From: Agromyces albus
Lineage (GTDB): Bacteria > Actinomycetota > Actinomycetes > Actinomycetales > Microbacteriaceae
Direction: 5' to 3'
Assembly: GCF_030815405.1 (NCBI RefSeq)
Contig: NZ_JAUSWX010000001.1
Location: 1,860,001-1,924,000 of the forward strand
Length of the DNA: 64,000 bases
The notes beneath the pieces were generated by a model. It ran no database searches, was not told the origin of the DNA, and saw nothing but the letters and a program-made list of their open reading frames with translations. A program made the position numbers and the translations under genes. Shown here one piece after another: positions 37,761-49,292 of the stretch. Numbering within the stretch: position 1 is the stretch's first letter; each line of letters opens with the position of its first letter.

Positions 37761-38354
37761 ATGGGCTCCATGGCTCGACTTCCCGCGGTGCTCGGCACCG
37801 ATGACCTCCCACTGGCCGAACTCTGCGCGGCGCGCATCGACGGCGAGCTCGTCGCGATCGACGACGGCTGGAGCCCGATCGACGAGCCCGACCTCCCCTC
37901 GCTTCGCGCGGCCGTCGTAGCGCTTCGCGCACCACGGGCACTCGTGATCGAGCGCCTGTCCGCGGCTTGGGTGCACGGCGCGCTGCACGCTCCCCCGGCG
38001 ATCGCGCAGTTCTGCGTGCCGCACCGGTCGAGGATCGCGGTCATCAGCGATCATCGGTCGATCGTTCGCGAGGTCACGATCGACGAGGCCGACATCGTCG
38101 ACTTCGGCGCTTCCCGCTGCACGTCCGTCGCCCGCACCGCATTCGACCTCTTGCGCGAGTCCGCGCTCACCGACGACGAGTCCGAATCCGTCGTCGCGGC
38201 GCTCTTTTCCGACCGCCCCGGCCTTGCCGACGAGGTGCAGCTGCGATTCGACGAAGCCCGGCGGATGCCGCACAAGCTGCGCGCGCTCGAACGTCTCGAC
38301 CGTGCGCGGATCGCCGGGTCAGTGCGGCAGGCTCAACCGTCGCTCACCCGATAG
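37761..38354 (+). CDS. hypothetical protein resembling AbiEi-family antitoxin C-terminal domains
   Basis: A 197-residue soluble protein. [22 protein letters not shown] and the later [30 protein letters not shown] resemble a large group of actinobacterial proteins labelled type IV toxin-antitoxin AbiEi-like. This is from memory of the pattern only. The usual N-terminal winged-helix of AbiEi is not obvious, and no AbiEii nucleotidyltransferase toxin gene is adjacent. Start ATG 37761 or 37770. The last 22 nt overlap the 3' end of rel on the other strand. Confidence 0.5.
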   Translation: MGSMARLPAVLGTDDLPLAELCAARIDGELVAIDDGWSPIDEPDLPSLRAAVVALRAPRALVIERLSAAWVHGALHAPPAIAQFCVPHRSRIAVISDHRSIVREVTIDEADIVDFGASRCTSVARTAFDLLRESALTDDESESVVAALFSDRPGLADEVQLRFDEARRMPHKLRALERLDRARIAGSVRQAQPSLTR

Positions 38355-40591
38355 ACGTCGTAGACCGCATCGATGCGGCGCACGGCGTTGAGCACGCGGT
38401 CGAGGTGCGTCGTGTCGCCCATCTCGAAGACGAATCGGCTGATCGCAAGGCGATCGGTCGAGGTGGAGACGTTCGCCGAGAGGATGTTGACGTGGTGCTC
38501 CGAGAGCACGCGCGTGACATCCGACAGCAATCCGGCACGATCGAGGGCCTCGATCTGGATGTGCACGAGGAAGATGCTCTTCGAGCTCGGCGCCCATTCC
38601 ACGTCGATCATGCGCTCGGGCTCGCGCATCAACGACTGCACGTTGTGGCAGTTCGCCTGGTGCACCGAGACGCCCGAGCCTCTCGTGATGAAGCCGACGA
38701 TCGCGTCACCGGGAACCGGTGTGCAACAACGCGCGAGCTTCACGAGGATGTCGGGGGCTCCGCGAACGAGCACACCCGAGTCGGAGCTGCGTGGCAGCGG
38801 GCGCGAGCGCACCGGGATCGGCAGGTCGGGTTCGTCGCCTTCATCGACGTCGCGCACGAGCGCGACGACCTTCTCGAGCACCGACTGGGTCGAGACGTGC
38901 CCCTCGCCGACCGCGGCATACAGCGACGAGACGTCGTCGTAGTGCAGCTGTGCTGCGACCTCGGCGAACGACTCCTGGCTCATCAGCTTCTGCAGCGGCA
39001 GGTTCTGCTTGCGCATGGCACGTGCGATCGCATCGCGGCCCTGCTCGATCGCCTCGTCGCGTCGTTCCTTCGTGAACCACTGGCGGATCTTGTTCCGGGC
39101 ACGCGGGCTCTTCACGAAGCCCAGCCAGTCCTTGCTCGGGCCGGAGTCGGGGTTCTTCGACGTGAACACCTCGACGACGTCGCCGCTCGACAGCTCGCTC
39201 TCGAGCGGCACGAGCCGGCCGTTGACCTTCGCGCCCATCGTACGGTGCCCGACCTCAGTGTGCACCGCGTAGGCGAAGTCGACGGGGGTGGAGCCGGCGG
39301 GAAGGCCGATCACGCGGCCCTTCGGCGTGAAGACGTAGACCTCCTTGGCGCCGATCTCGAACCGCAGCGAGTCGAGGAACTCCCCCGGATCGGCGGTCTC
39401 GGCCTGCCAATCGGAGATGTGCGCGAGCCAGGCCATGTCGGTCTCGCTCTGGCCGCCGGCCTGCTTGTCGGCGGTACGCCCCGTGGCGAGCCGCTCCTTG
39501 TACTTCCAGTGCGCCGCGACACCGAACTCGGCGCGCTGGTGCATGTCGTGCGTTCGGATCTGGATCTCGACCGCGCGACCCTTCGGGCCGATGACAGTCG
39601 TGTGCAGCGACTGGTACAGGTTGAACTTCGGTGTGGCGATGTAGTCCTTGAAACGACCGGGCAGCGGGGTCCATCGTGCGTGGATCGCGCCGAGCACGGC
39701 ATAACAGTCGCGCACCGAGTTGACGAGCACGCGGATGCCGACGAGGTCGTAGATCTCGTCGAAGTCCCGGCCGCGCACGATCATCTTCTGGTAGATCGAG
39801 TAGTACTGCTTCGGGCGCCCCACGACCTTGCCACGGATCTTCGCGCTCTTCAGATCGTCGTTCACGAGGTCGATGACGTTCTGCACGAACTCCTCGCGCT
39901 GCGGGGTGCGCTGCTTCACGAGGCTCTCGATCTCGGCGTAGAGCTTCGGGTACAGCACCGCGAACGAGAGGTCTTCGAGCTCGAGCTTGATGGCCTGGAT
40001 ACCGAGCCGGTGCGCGAGCGGCGCATAGATCTCGAGCGTCTCGGTGGCCTTGCGCGCCGCGGACTCCGCAGGGACGAATCCCCACGTGCGGGCGTTGTGC
40101 AACCGGTCGGCGAGCTTGATGATGAGCACCCGGATGTCCTTCGACATCGCGACGATCATCTTGCGAACGGTCTCCGCTTGCGTGGAGTCGCCGTACTTGA
40201 CCTTGTCGAGCTTCGTGACGCCGTCGACGAGCATCGCGATCTCGTCGCCGAAGTCGGCACGCACCTGGTCGAGCGTGTACGACGTGTCTTCGACGGTGTC
40301 GTGCAGCAGCGCCGCAGCGATGGTCTTCGACCCGATGCCGAGGTCGGCGAGGATCTGCGCGACCGCGACGGGATGCGTGATGTAGGGTTCGCCACTCTTG
40401 CGCTTCTGGCCCTCGTGCGCGCGCTCCGCGACAGTGTAGGCGCGCTCGACGAGCGAGATGTCAGCTTTCGGGTGATGCATCCGCACGGTGCGCAGCAGCG
40501 TGTCGACGGCCCCGGAGGGCTGCGCCTTCGAGAAGATGCGTGGCACCAGACGGCGCAGCGATGCCGTCGAGTTGACCCCGGTCTCCGTCAT
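38333..40591 (-). CDS. rel: bifunctional (p)ppGpp synthetase/hydrolase
   Basis: Stringent-response enzyme, 752 residues. The N-terminal HD hydrolase domain has [20 protein letters not shown] and [16 protein letters not shown]. The synthetase domain follows with [18 protein letters not shown] and [24 protein letters not shown] domain ([20 protein letters not shown]) and C-terminal ACT domain ([20 protein letters not shown]) complete the Rel architecture. Both active sites look intact. ATG 40591 is preceded by CTGGAGGTGCTGAGCG; a GATAAT box at 40619-40614 may be its -10. Downstream of secDF, as usual. Confidence 0.96.
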   Translation of the reverse strand: MTETGVNSTASLRRLVPRIFSKAQPSGAVDTLLRTVRMHHPKADISLVERAYTVAERAHEGQKRKSGEPYITHPVAVAQILADLGIGSKTIAAALLHDTVEDTSYTLDQVRADFGDEIAMLVDGVTKLDKVKYGDSTQAETVRKMIVAMSKDIRVLIIKLADRLHNARTWGFVPAESAARKATETLEIYAPLAHRLGIQAIKLELEDLSFAVLYPKLYAEIESLVKQRTPQREEFVQNVIDLVNDDLKSAKIRGKVVGRPKQYYSIYQKMIVRGRDFDEIYDLVGIRVLVNSVRDCYAVLGAIHARWTPLPGRFKDYIATPKFNLYQSLHTTVIGPKGRAVEIQIRTHDMHQRAEFGVAAHWKYKERLATGRTADKQAGGQSETDMAWLAHISDWQAETADPGEFLDSLRFEIGAKEVYVFTPKGRVIGLPAGSTPVDFAYAVHTEVGHRTMGAKVNGRLVPLESELSSGDVVEVFTSKNPDSGPSKDWLGFVKSPRARNKIRQWFTKERRDEAIEQGRDAIARAMRKQNLPLQKLMSQESFAEVAAQLHYDDVSSLYAAVGEGHVSTQSVLEKVVALVRDVDEGDEPDLPIPVRSRPLPRSSDSGVLVRGAPDILVKLARCCTPVPGDAIVGFITRGSGVSVHQANCHNVQSLMREPERMIDVEWAPSSKSIFLVHIQIEALDRAGLLSDVTRVLSEHHVNILSANVSTSTDRLAISRFVFEMGDTTHLDRVLNAVRRIDAVYDVYRVSDG

Positions 40592-40669
40592 CGCTCAGCA
40601 CCTCCAGAACTCAATTATCGCCGTTCCGGAGTGCCGCCCCCGCCGGCAGGCTGACGCCTGACGCGAACA

Positions 40670-41689
40670 TCATGTGGCGGGCAACGCCTCGAGGTCGGCA
40701 TTCGCGGAAGTCGCGCGCTCGCGCTCCTTCAGCACCTTCTGGTCGTGCCGGCTGATCGCGGCCTCACCCTCGCGCAATTGCGAGTAGAGCGGAGCGGCGA
40801 TGAAGACCGTCGACCAGGTGCCCACGATGATGCCGATGAGCAATGCGAGCGAGATGTCGCGGAGCGTGTCGGCCCCGAGCACTCCCGCCCCGATGAACAG
40901 GATCGCCGCGACCGGCAGTGCCGCCACGATGCTCGTGTTGATCGAACGCACGAGCGTCTGGTTCACCGCGAGGTTCACCGACTCGGCGAACGTGCGACGC
41001 GATTCGGTGCCGTCCTCTGCCGTGTTCTCTCGGATCTTGTCGAACACGACGACCGTGTCGTACAACGAGTAGCTGAGGATCGTCAGGACGCCGATCATGG
41101 CGGCGGGCGTGATCTCGAAGCCGACGGCGGCATAGACGCCCACCGTGACGACGAGGTCGCCGAGCAACGCCAGCATCGCGGCAACCGACATCTTCCACGT
41201 GCGGAAGTAGAGCGCCATGATGACGAAGGCGAGCAACAGGAACGCGACGAGGCCGACGACTGCCTGCCGGGTGACATCCGCACCCCAGCTCGGTCCGATG
41301 AAGGAGGACGTGACCTCTGACTCGGCCACGCCGTAGGCCTCGGCGAGTGCCGAGGTGACGGCTCGAGAATCGTCTTGCGCGAGCTGGTCGGTCTGCACGC
41401 GCACGCCCTCGGAGCCGACGATGGTGACCTTGGCCGCCGTGTCGGGCACGATCTCGGCGACCGCCTCGATCGCGGGCTCAGGAGCGGCATCCGCAGCACC
41501 GGAGATCTGAAACTGCGAACCGCCGCGGAACTCGATGCCGAAGTGGAATCCGCTCACCACCGGCACGAGCACTGAGAGGATGATCAGCACGCCGGCGATC
41601 GCGTACCACTTCTTGCGTCCACCGACGAAGTTGAACGAGCGCTTGCCCGTGTAGAGGTCGTTGCCGAAGGTCGTGAGGCGGCTGGCCAT
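40670..41689 (-). CDS. secF: protein translocase subunit SecF
   Basis: Proton-driven accessory subunit of Sec translocation, 339 residues, six membrane helices with a periplasmic-side first domain. The signature GIEFRGGSQFQISG follows the first helix, and ITPAAMIGVLTILSYSLYDTVVVFDKIREN is the conserved TM4-5 region. ATG 41689 overlaps the secD stop by one base. A short stem (CAGGC/GCCTG) lies just after the stop and may be a weak terminator before rel. Confidence 0.96.
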   Translation of the reverse strand: MASRLTTFGNDLYTGKRSFNFVGGRKKWYAIAGVLIILSVLVPVVSGFHFGIEFRGGSQFQISGAADAAPEPAIEAVAEIVPDTAAKVTIVGSEGVRVQTDQLAQDDSRAVTSALAEAYGVAESEVTSSFIGPSWGADVTRQAVVGLVAFLLLAFVIMALYFRTWKMSVAAMLALLGDLVVTVGVYAAVGFEITPAAMIGVLTILSYSLYDTVVVFDKIRENTAEDGTESRRTFAESVNLAVNQTLVRSINTSIVAALPVAAILFIGAGVLGADTLRDISLALLIGIIVGTWSTVFIAAPLYSQLREGEAAISRHDQKVLKERERATSANADLEALPAT

Positions 41690-43434
41690 CAGGACTCCTT
41701 CCCGTCGTTCGACGTAGAGCCGGCACCGACGGATGCGGCCTTGCGCTCGGCGATGGTCTGGCGGCGCTGCGCCTCCTTCGAGCTCGATGCCACCTTTCGC
41801 GGTGCGACCGCGACGGGCTTGCGGAACTCAGCACGGCCGCGGTAGACCGCGCCGAGGGCGTTCGGATCGAGTCCGGACCACGGGTGACCGCTCGAGAAGA
41901 ACCTCGTCTGCGCGAGCAACTGCAGCATGGGGTGGGTGAAGAGGATCACGACGAGGACGTCGATGATCGTCGTGAGTCCGAGCGTGTAGGCGAAGCCCTT
42001 CACGTTGCCAACCGCGAGGATGAAGAGCACGACCGCCGCGAGGAGGTTCACGCCCTTCGACGCGAGCACCGTGCGGAAGGCGCGCTTCCAGCCGGCTTCG
42101 ATGGCGCCGACGATGGGCCTGCCGTCGCGAAGCTCGTCTCGCACGCGTTCGAAGTAGACGATGAACGAGTCGGCCGTGAATCCGATCGCGACGATCAGTC
42201 CGGCGATGCCGGCGAGCGAGAGTCGATAGCCCTGACGCCACGACAGGATCGTGATCAGGAGATAGGTGATGATGCCGGCGATGATGAGCGACGCGATGGT
42301 CACGGTGCCGAGCAGGCGGTACTGGAAGAGCGTGTAGATGACCACGAGGATCAGGCCGATGAGGCCCGCGACGAGGCCGCTCTGCAGCTGCGACGTGCCG
42401 AGCGTGGCCGAGATGGTGTCGGACGACTGCACCGTGAAGCTGATCGGCAATGCGCCGAACTTCAGCTGGTCGGCCAGCGCCTTCGACGACTCCTGCGTGA
42501 AGCTGCCGGTGATCTGCGGTCGCCCGTCGGTGATCGCACCGTTCATCTGAGGTGCCGTGAGCACGGCTCCGTCGAGCACGAACGCGAACTGGTCGCGCGG
42601 CGAGGCGCCTTCGCCCTGGAGGCCGAAGAGCCGGGTGCTGACCTTGGCGAAGTCATCGGTGCCCTTGGCGTCGAAGACGATGTTGACCGCCCACTGGCCT
42701 GTCGAGGCGCCCGTCTGGGTCGACACGGTGCCGTTCGTCGCGTCGACGATGTTCTCGCCGCTCGCCTCGACGGGTCCGAGGAGGTACTTCGCGCTGCGTG
42801 CGACGTCGCACGTCACGAGCGGCTCGTCGGTCGGCGCGACATTCGTGGACGCTTCATCCATCGTCGAGCAATTGAAGCTGTCGAATTCGTCTTGCAGTGC
42901 GGGGGTGATCCACGCGAGGTCGCTGCCGTCGGTGGGCTCCGCCGTCGGGGTCGACTCGAGCTCCTCGGCCGCGCCGTCGGTGGGCTCGGGGCTCGCACTC
43001 GGATCGATCGACTCGTTCGTGGCGACATCCGCGAGGAGCACGGCGCGCAGTTCGAGCTTCGCCGACTGCTCGATACGCGCCCGAGTCTGGTCGTCGAGCT
43101 CTCCGGGGATGCGAACGACGACGTTCGAGCCCTCGGTGTTGATCTCGGCCTCGGCCACACCGGACGCGTCGACGCGCTGGCGGATGATCGAGACGGCCTG
43201 GTCGAGCTGCTCCTGCGAGACGGTCTCACCGCTCTCGACCTTGGGCGCGAGGATGATCTGGGTGCCGCCCTCGAGGTCGAGGGCGAGCTTCGGCGACCAT
43301 GATCCGTCGCCCCAGATCACTCCGGCCGCGTTGATGCCGAAGAGCAAGGCGATGATGACGCCCAGCCAGGTGAGTGAACGCCAGGCCTTCCGGACGGGCG
43401 TCGGGCGGGATGACCGCTTCGATGGTGCAGCCAC
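41689..43434 (-). CDS. secD: protein translocase subunit SecD
   Basis: Partner of SecF, 581 residues. After the first helix (SLTWLGVIIALLFGINAAGVI) comes LALDLEGGTQIILAPKVESG. A large extracytoplasmic domain includes an Asp/Glu/Pro/Thr-rich loop of about 60 residues (around SASPEPTDGAAEELESTPTA) that is longer than in enterobacteria. The C-terminal helices contain AIGFTADSFIVYFERVRDEL. GTG 43434 is the best start in this frame. Confidence 0.95.
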   Translation of the reverse strand: MAAPSKRSSRPTPVRKAWRSLTWLGVIIALLFGINAAGVIWGDGSWSPKLALDLEGGTQIILAPKVESGETVSQEQLDQAVSIIRQRVDASGVAEAEINTEGSNVVVRIPGELDDQTRARIEQSAKLELRAVLLADVATNESIDPSASPEPTDGAAEELESTPTAEPTDGSDLAWITPALQDEFDSFNCSTMDEASTNVAPTDEPLVTCDVARSAKYLLGPVEASGENIVDATNGTVSTQTGASTGQWAVNIVFDAKGTDDFAKVSTRLFGLQGEGASPRDQFAFVLDGAVLTAPQMNGAITDGRPQITGSFTQESSKALADQLKFGALPISFTVQSSDTISATLGTSQLQSGLVAGLIGLILVVIYTLFQYRLLGTVTIASLIIAGIITYLLITILSWRQGYRLSLAGIAGLIVAIGFTADSFIVYFERVRDELRDGRPIVGAIEAGWKRAFRTVLASKGVNLLAAVVLFILAVGNVKGFAYTLGLTTIIDVLVVILFTHPMLQLLAQTRFFSSGHPWSGLDPNALGAVYRGRAEFRKPVAVAPRKVASSSKEAQRRQTIAERKAASVGAGSTSNDGKES

Positions 43435-43498
43435 GTTTCTGCTTTCTCTGCAGGAGCCCGCGCGACGACGCGCGAGCCGAGCCTCGGGGGTTGGGAGC

Positions 43499-43882
43499 TT
43501 AGTCTTCCGACTTCTTGGTGTCGGGCGTCTCGTCGGCCGCGTCGTCGACGCGCTCACCGAACGCGGGCTCACCGTCTTCGAGCACCGCCGGCTCGTCGTC
43601 GGCGACGACGGCGGCTTCAGGCTCCACCACGCGTGCGACGGTCTGGCGGTGCACCGTGAGCACCGTGCCGGGCGAGGTCTCGAGCAGCACCTGGTTCTCT
43701 TCTTCGTCGATCGAGAGGATGGTGCCGAACACGCCGAAATTGGTCATGACCTTCGCTCCGGGCTGCACCTTCGCCTGCAGGTTGCGGGCATCGGCCTGAC
43801 GCTTGCGCGAGTTGCGGAACATGAAGAAGATCAGCACCGCCAGGACGGCGAGCATGATGAGAGTGAAGGGATCGAACGGCAT
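43499..43882 (-). CDS. yajC: preprotein translocase subunit YajC
   Basis: Small Sec accessory protein, 127 residues: one N-terminal membrane helix (FTLIMLAVLAVLIFFMFRNSRKR) then the YajC core VQPGAKVMTNFGVFGTILSI and VLTVHRQTVARVVEP. A disordered acidic tail of about 40 residues follows. ATG 43882 is favoured over an upstream in-frame codon because it begins directly at the membrane helix. A perfect TATAAT lies about 70 nt upstream. Confidence 0.93.
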   Translation of the reverse strand: MPFDPFTLIMLAVLAVLIFFMFRNSRKRQADARNLQAKVQPGAKVMTNFGVFGTILSIDEEENQVLLETSPGTVLTVHRQTVARVVEPEAAVVADDEPAVLEDGEPAFGERVDDAADETPDTKKSED

Positions 43883-43952
43883 GAGGGGGAGGAACCTTCC
43901 GGTGTGCGGCGACCGCACGAAGTCATTGGCGGCGAGGGCTTCGCCTCAAAGG

Positions 43953-43958
43953 ATTATA
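43953..43958 (-). promoter_or_regulatory. TATAAT -10 box for yajC-secDF
   Basis: A consensus TATAAT (43958-43953) overlaps the ruvB stop codon (TAA). No good -35 is seen 16-18 nt upstream. A transcript from here would start near 43946 and carry a leader of about 65 nt. Confidence 0.5.
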
Positions 43959-44985
43959 GGTCATCGATGGCGAGGGTGGCTCCGACCTCGGGGATGCCGA
44001 AGTGCCGCCAGGCCGAAGGTGTCGCCATTCGCCCGCGGGGCGTGCGCGTGATGAGGCCGATGCGCACGAGGAACGGCTCGACCACCGCCTCGATGGTCTC
44101 GGACTCCTCGCCCACCGACACGGCGAGCGTGTTGAGGCCCACCGGCCCTCCGCCGAACCTCGTGAGAATCGTCTCCATGACGGCTCGGTCGAGGCGGTCG
44201 AGGCCGAGCGGGTCGACGTCGTAGAGGTCGAGCGCGGCACGCACCGCACCGAGGTCGGCGCGGCCGCCGTGCACGAGGGCGTAGTCGCGCACCCGCCGCA
44301 GCAGCCGGTTCGCGATGCGAGGTGTGCCACGGCAGCGCCCGGCGATCTCGGCGAGCGCTTCGCGATCGACATCGAGCCCGAGCATCGTCGCCGCGCGAAC
44401 GAGCACCTGTTCGAGCTCGGCCTCGTCGTAGAACTCGAGGTGCGCCGTGAACCCGAATCGGTCGCGCAGCGGATTGGGGAGGAGTCCGGAGCGGGTCGTG
44501 GCGCCGACGAGCGTGAATGGCGCGAGGTCGAGCGGCACCGAGGTCGCCCCGGCTCCCTTGCCGACCATGATGTCGATGCGGAAGTCCTCCATGGCCAGGT
44601 AGAGCATCTCTTCGGCCGACCGCGCCATGCGGTGGACCTCGTCGATGAAGAGCACTTCGCCCGGCACGAGCGAGCTGAGGATCGCCGCGAGGTCGCCCGC
44701 GTGCTGGATCGCGGGGCCGCTCGACATGCGCAGCGGTCGCCCGCCCTCGTACGCGACGATCATGGCGAGCGTCGTCTTGCCGAGCCCCGGCGGACCGGCG
44801 AGCAGGATGTGGTCGGGCGTGCGCTGCTGCATCGTGGCCGCGGTGAGGAGCAGCTGCAACTGCCCGCGCACCCGGGTCTGGCCGACGAACTCCTCGAGGC
44901 TCTTCGGGCGGAGCGCGCCTTCGAACGCGAGCTCGGCCTCGGAGGAGAGCACGGGGTCGGTGAGGTCGAGGTCTGCGTCACTCAT
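43954..44985 (-). CDS. ruvB: Holliday junction branch migration ATPase RuvB
   Basis: AAA+ motor driving branch migration, 343 residues. Walker [21 protein letters not shown], Walker [11 protein letters not shown], sensor [19 protein letters not shown] with the Arg finger, and C-terminal winged helix ([20 protein letters not shown]). ATG 44985 overlaps the ruvA stop (ATGA). The ruvC-ruvA-ruvB order and overlaps indicate one translational unit. Confidence 0.97.
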   Translation of the reverse strand: MSDADLDLTDPVLSSEAELAFEGALRPKSLEEFVGQTRVRGQLQLLLTAATMQQRTPDHILLAGPPGLGKTTLAMIVAYEGGRPLRMSSGPAIQHAGDLAAILSSLVPGEVLFIDEVHRMARSAEEMLYLAMEDFRIDIMVGKGAGATSVPLDLAPFTLVGATTRSGLLPNPLRDRFGFTAHLEFYDEAELEQVLVRAATMLGLDVDREALAEIAGRCRGTPRIANRLLRRVRDYALVHGGRADLGAVRAALDLYDVDPLGLDRLDRAVMETILTRFGGGPVGLNTLAVSVGEESETIEAVVEPFLVRIGLITRTPRGRMATPSAWRHFGIPEVGATLAIDDL

Positions 44986-45599
44986 CGAGACCTGCCTGAG
45001 TGCTGCGCCGGGCCGAGCCGCGAGAGCGTCAACCGCAGAAGTGTGGGCACGGAGGCCGCTTCGGTGTCGGATGCCGCGCCGATGGTCTCCTCGACCGCCT
45101 CGGCCGCGACCCGCTCCGACCAGCCGAGCCCGGTGAGCGCTGTGAGCACGCTCTCGGCGACGCCGCCGGTGACGACCGTGGACGCAGCTGGCGGGGCGGT
45201 CGCGACGAGCTTGCCGGCGAGCGACACGGTGATGAGCTTGGCCGTCTTCGGGCCGATGCCGCTCACCTTGCGGAAGACGGCATCGTCGTCGTGCTGCACG
45301 GCGAGCGCGACCTGTTCGGGTGAGAGCGCTGAGAGCACGCCGAGTGCGGATTTCGGGCCGACGCCGGTGACGCCGATGAGCAGGTCGAAGACGTCGAGCT
45401 CGGCCCGTGAGGCGAAGCCGAACAACGTCAGCGAGTCCTCTCGGACGACGAGCGTCGTGTGCACCGCGAGCTCGTGGCCCTCACGGCTCGCGAGCGCGAG
45501 AGCTGGAGTGGTGTTGACGTGGAATCCCACGCCGCCGACCTCGATCACGACCGAGCTGCCGGCTGCGGTGAGCACGCGGCCGCGAAGAGAGGAGATCAC
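44982..45599 (-). CDS. ruvA: Holliday junction DNA helicase subunit RuvA
   Basis: Junction-binding tetramer subunit, 205 residues: OB domain starting [29 protein letters not shown], helix-hairpin-helix pairs [19 protein letters not shown] and [20 protein letters not shown], and a C-terminal domain [18 protein letters not shown] that contacts RuvB. ATG 45599 overlaps the ruvC stop by 4 nt. Confidence 0.97.
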   Translation of the reverse strand: MISSLRGRVLTAAGSSVVIEVGGVGFHVNTTPALALASREGHELAVHTTLVVREDSLTLFGFASRAELDVFDLLIGVTGVGPKSALGVLSALSPEQVALAVQHDDDAVFRKVSGIGPKTAKLITVSLAGKLVATAPPAASTVVTGGVAESVLTALTGLGWSERVAAEAVEETIGAASDTEAASVPTLLRLTLSRLGPAQHSGRSR

Positions 45600-46204
45600 T
45601 CCTTCAGCCTACGGGCCGCCCCTGACACGGCGGCGGAGCGCTCGGCGGCGATCCATGCACGCTGGGCCGGAGTGAGCCCGGCGCCCTCGGTGAGTCCGGC
45701 GCGGCCGTCGCGAACGGCGGCGCCCGCGACACCGCCGGTGCGCCAGGCGTGGCAGATCGCGAGTGCGAGTGCGTCGGCGGCATCCGCCGGCTTCGGCACC
45801 TCGTCGAGCCCGAGGATGCGGGCGACCATCGCGCCGACCTGCTTCTTGTCGGCCCGGCCGTATCCGGTGATCGCGGCCTTCACCTCGCTGGGGGTGTGCA
45901 GGGCGACCGGAAGCGCCCGCCGCGCGGCGATGAGCATCGCGACGCCCGAGATCTGCGCGGTGCCCATGATCGTCGAGACGTCACTGCGGGCGAAGACCCG
46001 CTCGAGGGCAACCGCGTGCGGACGGTGCTCCTCGATGATCGCCTCGATGCCGTCGGCGATGCGCGCGAGGCGCTGCTCGATCGGCAGGTCAGGAGGTGAA
46101 CGGAGCACGACGACGTCGACGAGCCGTGCCGTGCGGTTCGGTTCCACATCGACGACGCCGACGCCGCATCGCGTCAGGCCGGGGTCGATGCCGAGCACGC
46201 GCAC
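45596..46204 (-). CDS. ruvC: crossover junction endodeoxyribonuclease RuvC
   Basis: Resolves Holliday junctions, 202 residues. The first catalytic Asp is in [17 protein letters not shown], the Glu in AVALERVFA, and the C-terminal acidic pair in [19 protein letters not shown] 46204 is ten bases beyond the yebC stop. The C-terminal 40 residues are a variable Ala/Gly/Arg tail. Confidence 0.96.
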   Translation of the reverse strand: MRVLGIDPGLTRCGVGVVDVEPNRTARLVDVVVLRSPPDLPIEQRLARIADGIEAIIEEHRPHAVALERVFARSDVSTIMGTAQISGVAMLIAARRALPVALHTPSEVKAAITGYGRADKKQVGAMVARILGLDEVPKPADAADALALAICHAWRTGGVAGAAVRDGRAGLTEGAGLTPAQRAWIAAERSAAVSGAARRLKE

Positions 46205-46213
46205 GGCGATGCG

Positions 46214-46972
46214 CTACTCCGCCTCGAGTTCGGCCTGCACCTCGGGGGTCAGATCGAAGTTGCTGTAGATGTTCTGCACGTCGTCGCTGTCTTCGAGCGC
46301 GTCGATGAGACGGAACACCTTGCGGGCCGTCTCGGCGTCGATCTCGACCTTGAGCGAGGGCACGAACGCGGCATCCGCCGAGTCGTAGTCGATGCCGGCC
46401 TCCTGCAGCGCCGTGCGTGCGGCGACCATGTCGGATGCCTCGGTGATGACCTCGAAGGTCTCGCCCTCGTCGGTGACCTCTTCGGCGCCGGCGTCGAGCA
46501 CCGCACCGAGCACGTCGTCTTCGGTCAGGCCGTCGGTCTTGGCGACGACGATGACGCCCTTGCGGGCGAAGTTGTAGGCGACCGAGCCGGGATCGGCCAT
46601 GGTGCCGCCGTTGCGCGACATGAGGGTGCGCACCTCGGCCGCGGCGCGATTCCTGTTGTCGGTGAGGCACTCGATGAGGAGCGCGACACCGTTGGGGCCG
46701 TAGCCCTCGTACATGATCGTGATGTACTCGATCGACTCACCCGTGAGGCCGGCGCCGCGCTTGATCGCCCGGTCGATGTTGTCGTTCGGGACGGAGGTCT
46801 TCTTCGCCTTCTGCACGGCGTCGACGAGGGTGGGGTTGCCCGAGAGGTCGGCGCCGCCCATCTTCGCAGCGACCTCGATGTTCTTGATGAGCTTCGCGAA
46901 CGACTTCGCACGGCGCGAGTCGATGATCGCCTTCTTGTGCTTGGTCGTCGCCCACTTGGAATGCCCGGACAT
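46214..46972 (-). CDS. YebC/PmpR-family translation or transcription regulator
   Basis: A 252-residue protein starting [20 protein letters not shown], the invariant family opening. [34 protein letters not shown] and [28 protein letters not shown] are the next conserved blocks. Family members have been described as DNA-binding regulators and, more recently, as ribosome-associated factors that relieve stalling. ATG 46972 is chosen from the conserved start. It lies upstream of ruvCAB, as in most actinobacteria. Confidence 0.95.
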   Translation of the reverse strand: MSGHSKWATTKHKKAIIDSRRAKSFAKLIKNIEVAAKMGGADLSGNPTLVDAVQKAKKTSVPNDNIDRAIKRGAGLTGESIEYITIMYEGYGPNGVALLIECLTDNRNRAAAEVRTLMSRNGGTMADPGSVAYNFARKGVIVVAKTDGLTEDDVLGAVLDAGAEEVTDEGETFEVITEASDMVAARTALQEAGIDYDSADAAFVPSLKVEIDAETARKVFRLIDALEDSDDVQNIYSNFDLTPEVQAELEAE

Positions 46973-47023
46973 GCGTCTCCTGAATCGAATCCTCGTGCGC
47001 GGCATCGCGTGCCGTGCCCAGCC

Positions 47024-47029
47024 ATTCTA
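47024..47029 (-). promoter_or_regulatory. candidate -10 box of yebC-ruvCAB
   Basis: TAGAAT (47029-47024) is about 50 nt before ATG 46972. The -35 region is GC-rich and unconvincing. Confidence 0.35.
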
Positions 47030-47053
47030 GGTCAGCGCCGGTGCCGCGGCCGG

Positions 47054-47587
47054 TCAGGCGAGCAGCTTCCGCAGGGTCCGGAGGTTGCGGTTCGTGGTCG
47101 TCGGCTTGAAGCGCGGCTTGGCGAGCAGCTTCGCGAAGGGAGTCTGGACGGTGGTGCCCTTGACCGGGTTCCAGTAGACCACGCCGTCACCGCGGGCGAT
47201 GGGGTCGACGTCGGGGTCGGGCTCCCCCGCCGACGCGACGAGCTCATCGAGCACCGCCTCCTCCGACCCGAACACGACCCACGGCTGGCGATCGGCGTCG
47301 GATGCGTCGAACGGGAACGCCTCGACCACTCGCTCGACCTGCTCGCGCGTGACCAGCACGATCCACGCGTCGTAGCCGAAGCGGTCGCGGAGCGCCTGTT
47401 CGATCTGTCGCTTGAGGGTTCCGGATGCCGCGGGCCCGGTCGTCGCCTCGAACACGACGTTGCCGCTCGCGAGCACCGTGCGCACCTCGTCGAAGCCGAG
47501 TTCCTCGAAGAGGTTCCGCAGCTCGGCCGACTTCACGGTGATGCCCCCGACGTTCACGCCGCGGAGCAGGGCGATGTACTGCGTCAT
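47054..47587 (-). CDS. DUF1697 domain-containing protein
   Basis: A 177-residue soluble protein beginning MTQYIALLRGVNVGGITVK, the hallmark of DUF1697, followed by LRNLFEELGFDEVRTVLASGNVVFEA and a C-terminal FAKLLAKPRFKPTTTNRNLRTLRKL. No function is established for the family. ATG 47587; it lies 22 nt downstream of pdxT and before yebC, possibly co-transcribed with pdxST. Confidence 0.93.
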   Translation of the reverse strand: MTQYIALLRGVNVGGITVKSAELRNLFEELGFDEVRTVLASGNVVFEATTGPAASGTLKRQIEQALRDRFGYDAWIVLVTREQVERVVEAFPFDASDADRQPWVVFGSEEAVLDELVASAGEPDPDVDPIARGDGVVYWNPVKGTTVQTPFAKLLAKPRFKPTTTNRNLRTLRKLLA

Positions 47588-47609
47588 GGCGCCAGCGTAT
47601 CGGCCGGCC

Positions 47610-48274
47610 TCAAGCCCGTTGCGAGATGCTGGTGGGGCCGCTGCGGGCACGGACCTTCGCCAGGAAGTACTCGTGGAAGCGGTATTCCCCCGTGATCTCG
47701 GGATGGAAGCTCGTGCCGAGGAGGTTGCCCTGCTCGACCGCCACGACGCGCCCGTCGGCGAGCGAGGCGAGCGGCGTCGCGGCCGGACCGACCGACTCGA
47801 CGACCGGGCCGCGGATGAACACGGCGTGCACCGGCGGCTCGCCGAGCGCAGGGACCTCGAGGTCGGTCTCGAACGATTGGTTCTGCGAGCCGAAGGCATT
47901 GCGGCGCACCACGACGTCGATCCCGCCGAGGCTCTCCTGGCCGGCGATCGCGTCGAGCAGTGTGTCGGCGAGCATGATGAGGCCCGCACAGGTGCCGTAG
48001 ACCGGCATCCCGCCCGCGATGGCCTCCTTCAGCGGCTCGGCGAGTCCGAACGTGCGCGACAGCTTGTCCATGACACTCGACTCACCGCCCGGGATCACCA
48101 GGCCGTCGACGGCGTCGAGTTCCTCGGGGCGTCGCACGAGCGACACGTGCGCGCCGAGTCGTCCGAGCACATGTGCGTGCTCGCGGAAGTCGCCCTGCAA
48201 GGCGAGCACGCCGACGCGTGGTCCGACGTGGACCGCATCGTCGGGCGCGATCGATTCGCTGCGGAGGTTGCCGG

Positions 48275-48278
<4 letters not shown>
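47610..48278 (-). CDS. pdxT: pyridoxal 5'-phosphate synthase glutaminase subunit
   Basis: Supplies ammonia to PdxS for PLP synthesis, 222 residues. Class I amidotransferase residues are all present: [13 protein letters not shown], nucleophile Cys in [10 protein letters not shown], and His/Glu in [16 protein letters not shown]. The N-terminal extension of about 20 residues before [17 protein letters not shown] is longer than usual. GTG 48278 overlaps the pdxS stop (GTGA), which supports this start. Confidence 0.95.
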
Positions 48279-49193
<915 letters not shown>

Positions 49194-49292
49194 GGGGTCA
49201 ATCCTAGTCTTCGGAATGGATGCGGTCTCTGCCGCGGTGGAGTGCGCGGGAGCGCTCGTTGGACGTGGCGTCCACACCGCGCTCGCGCGGGT

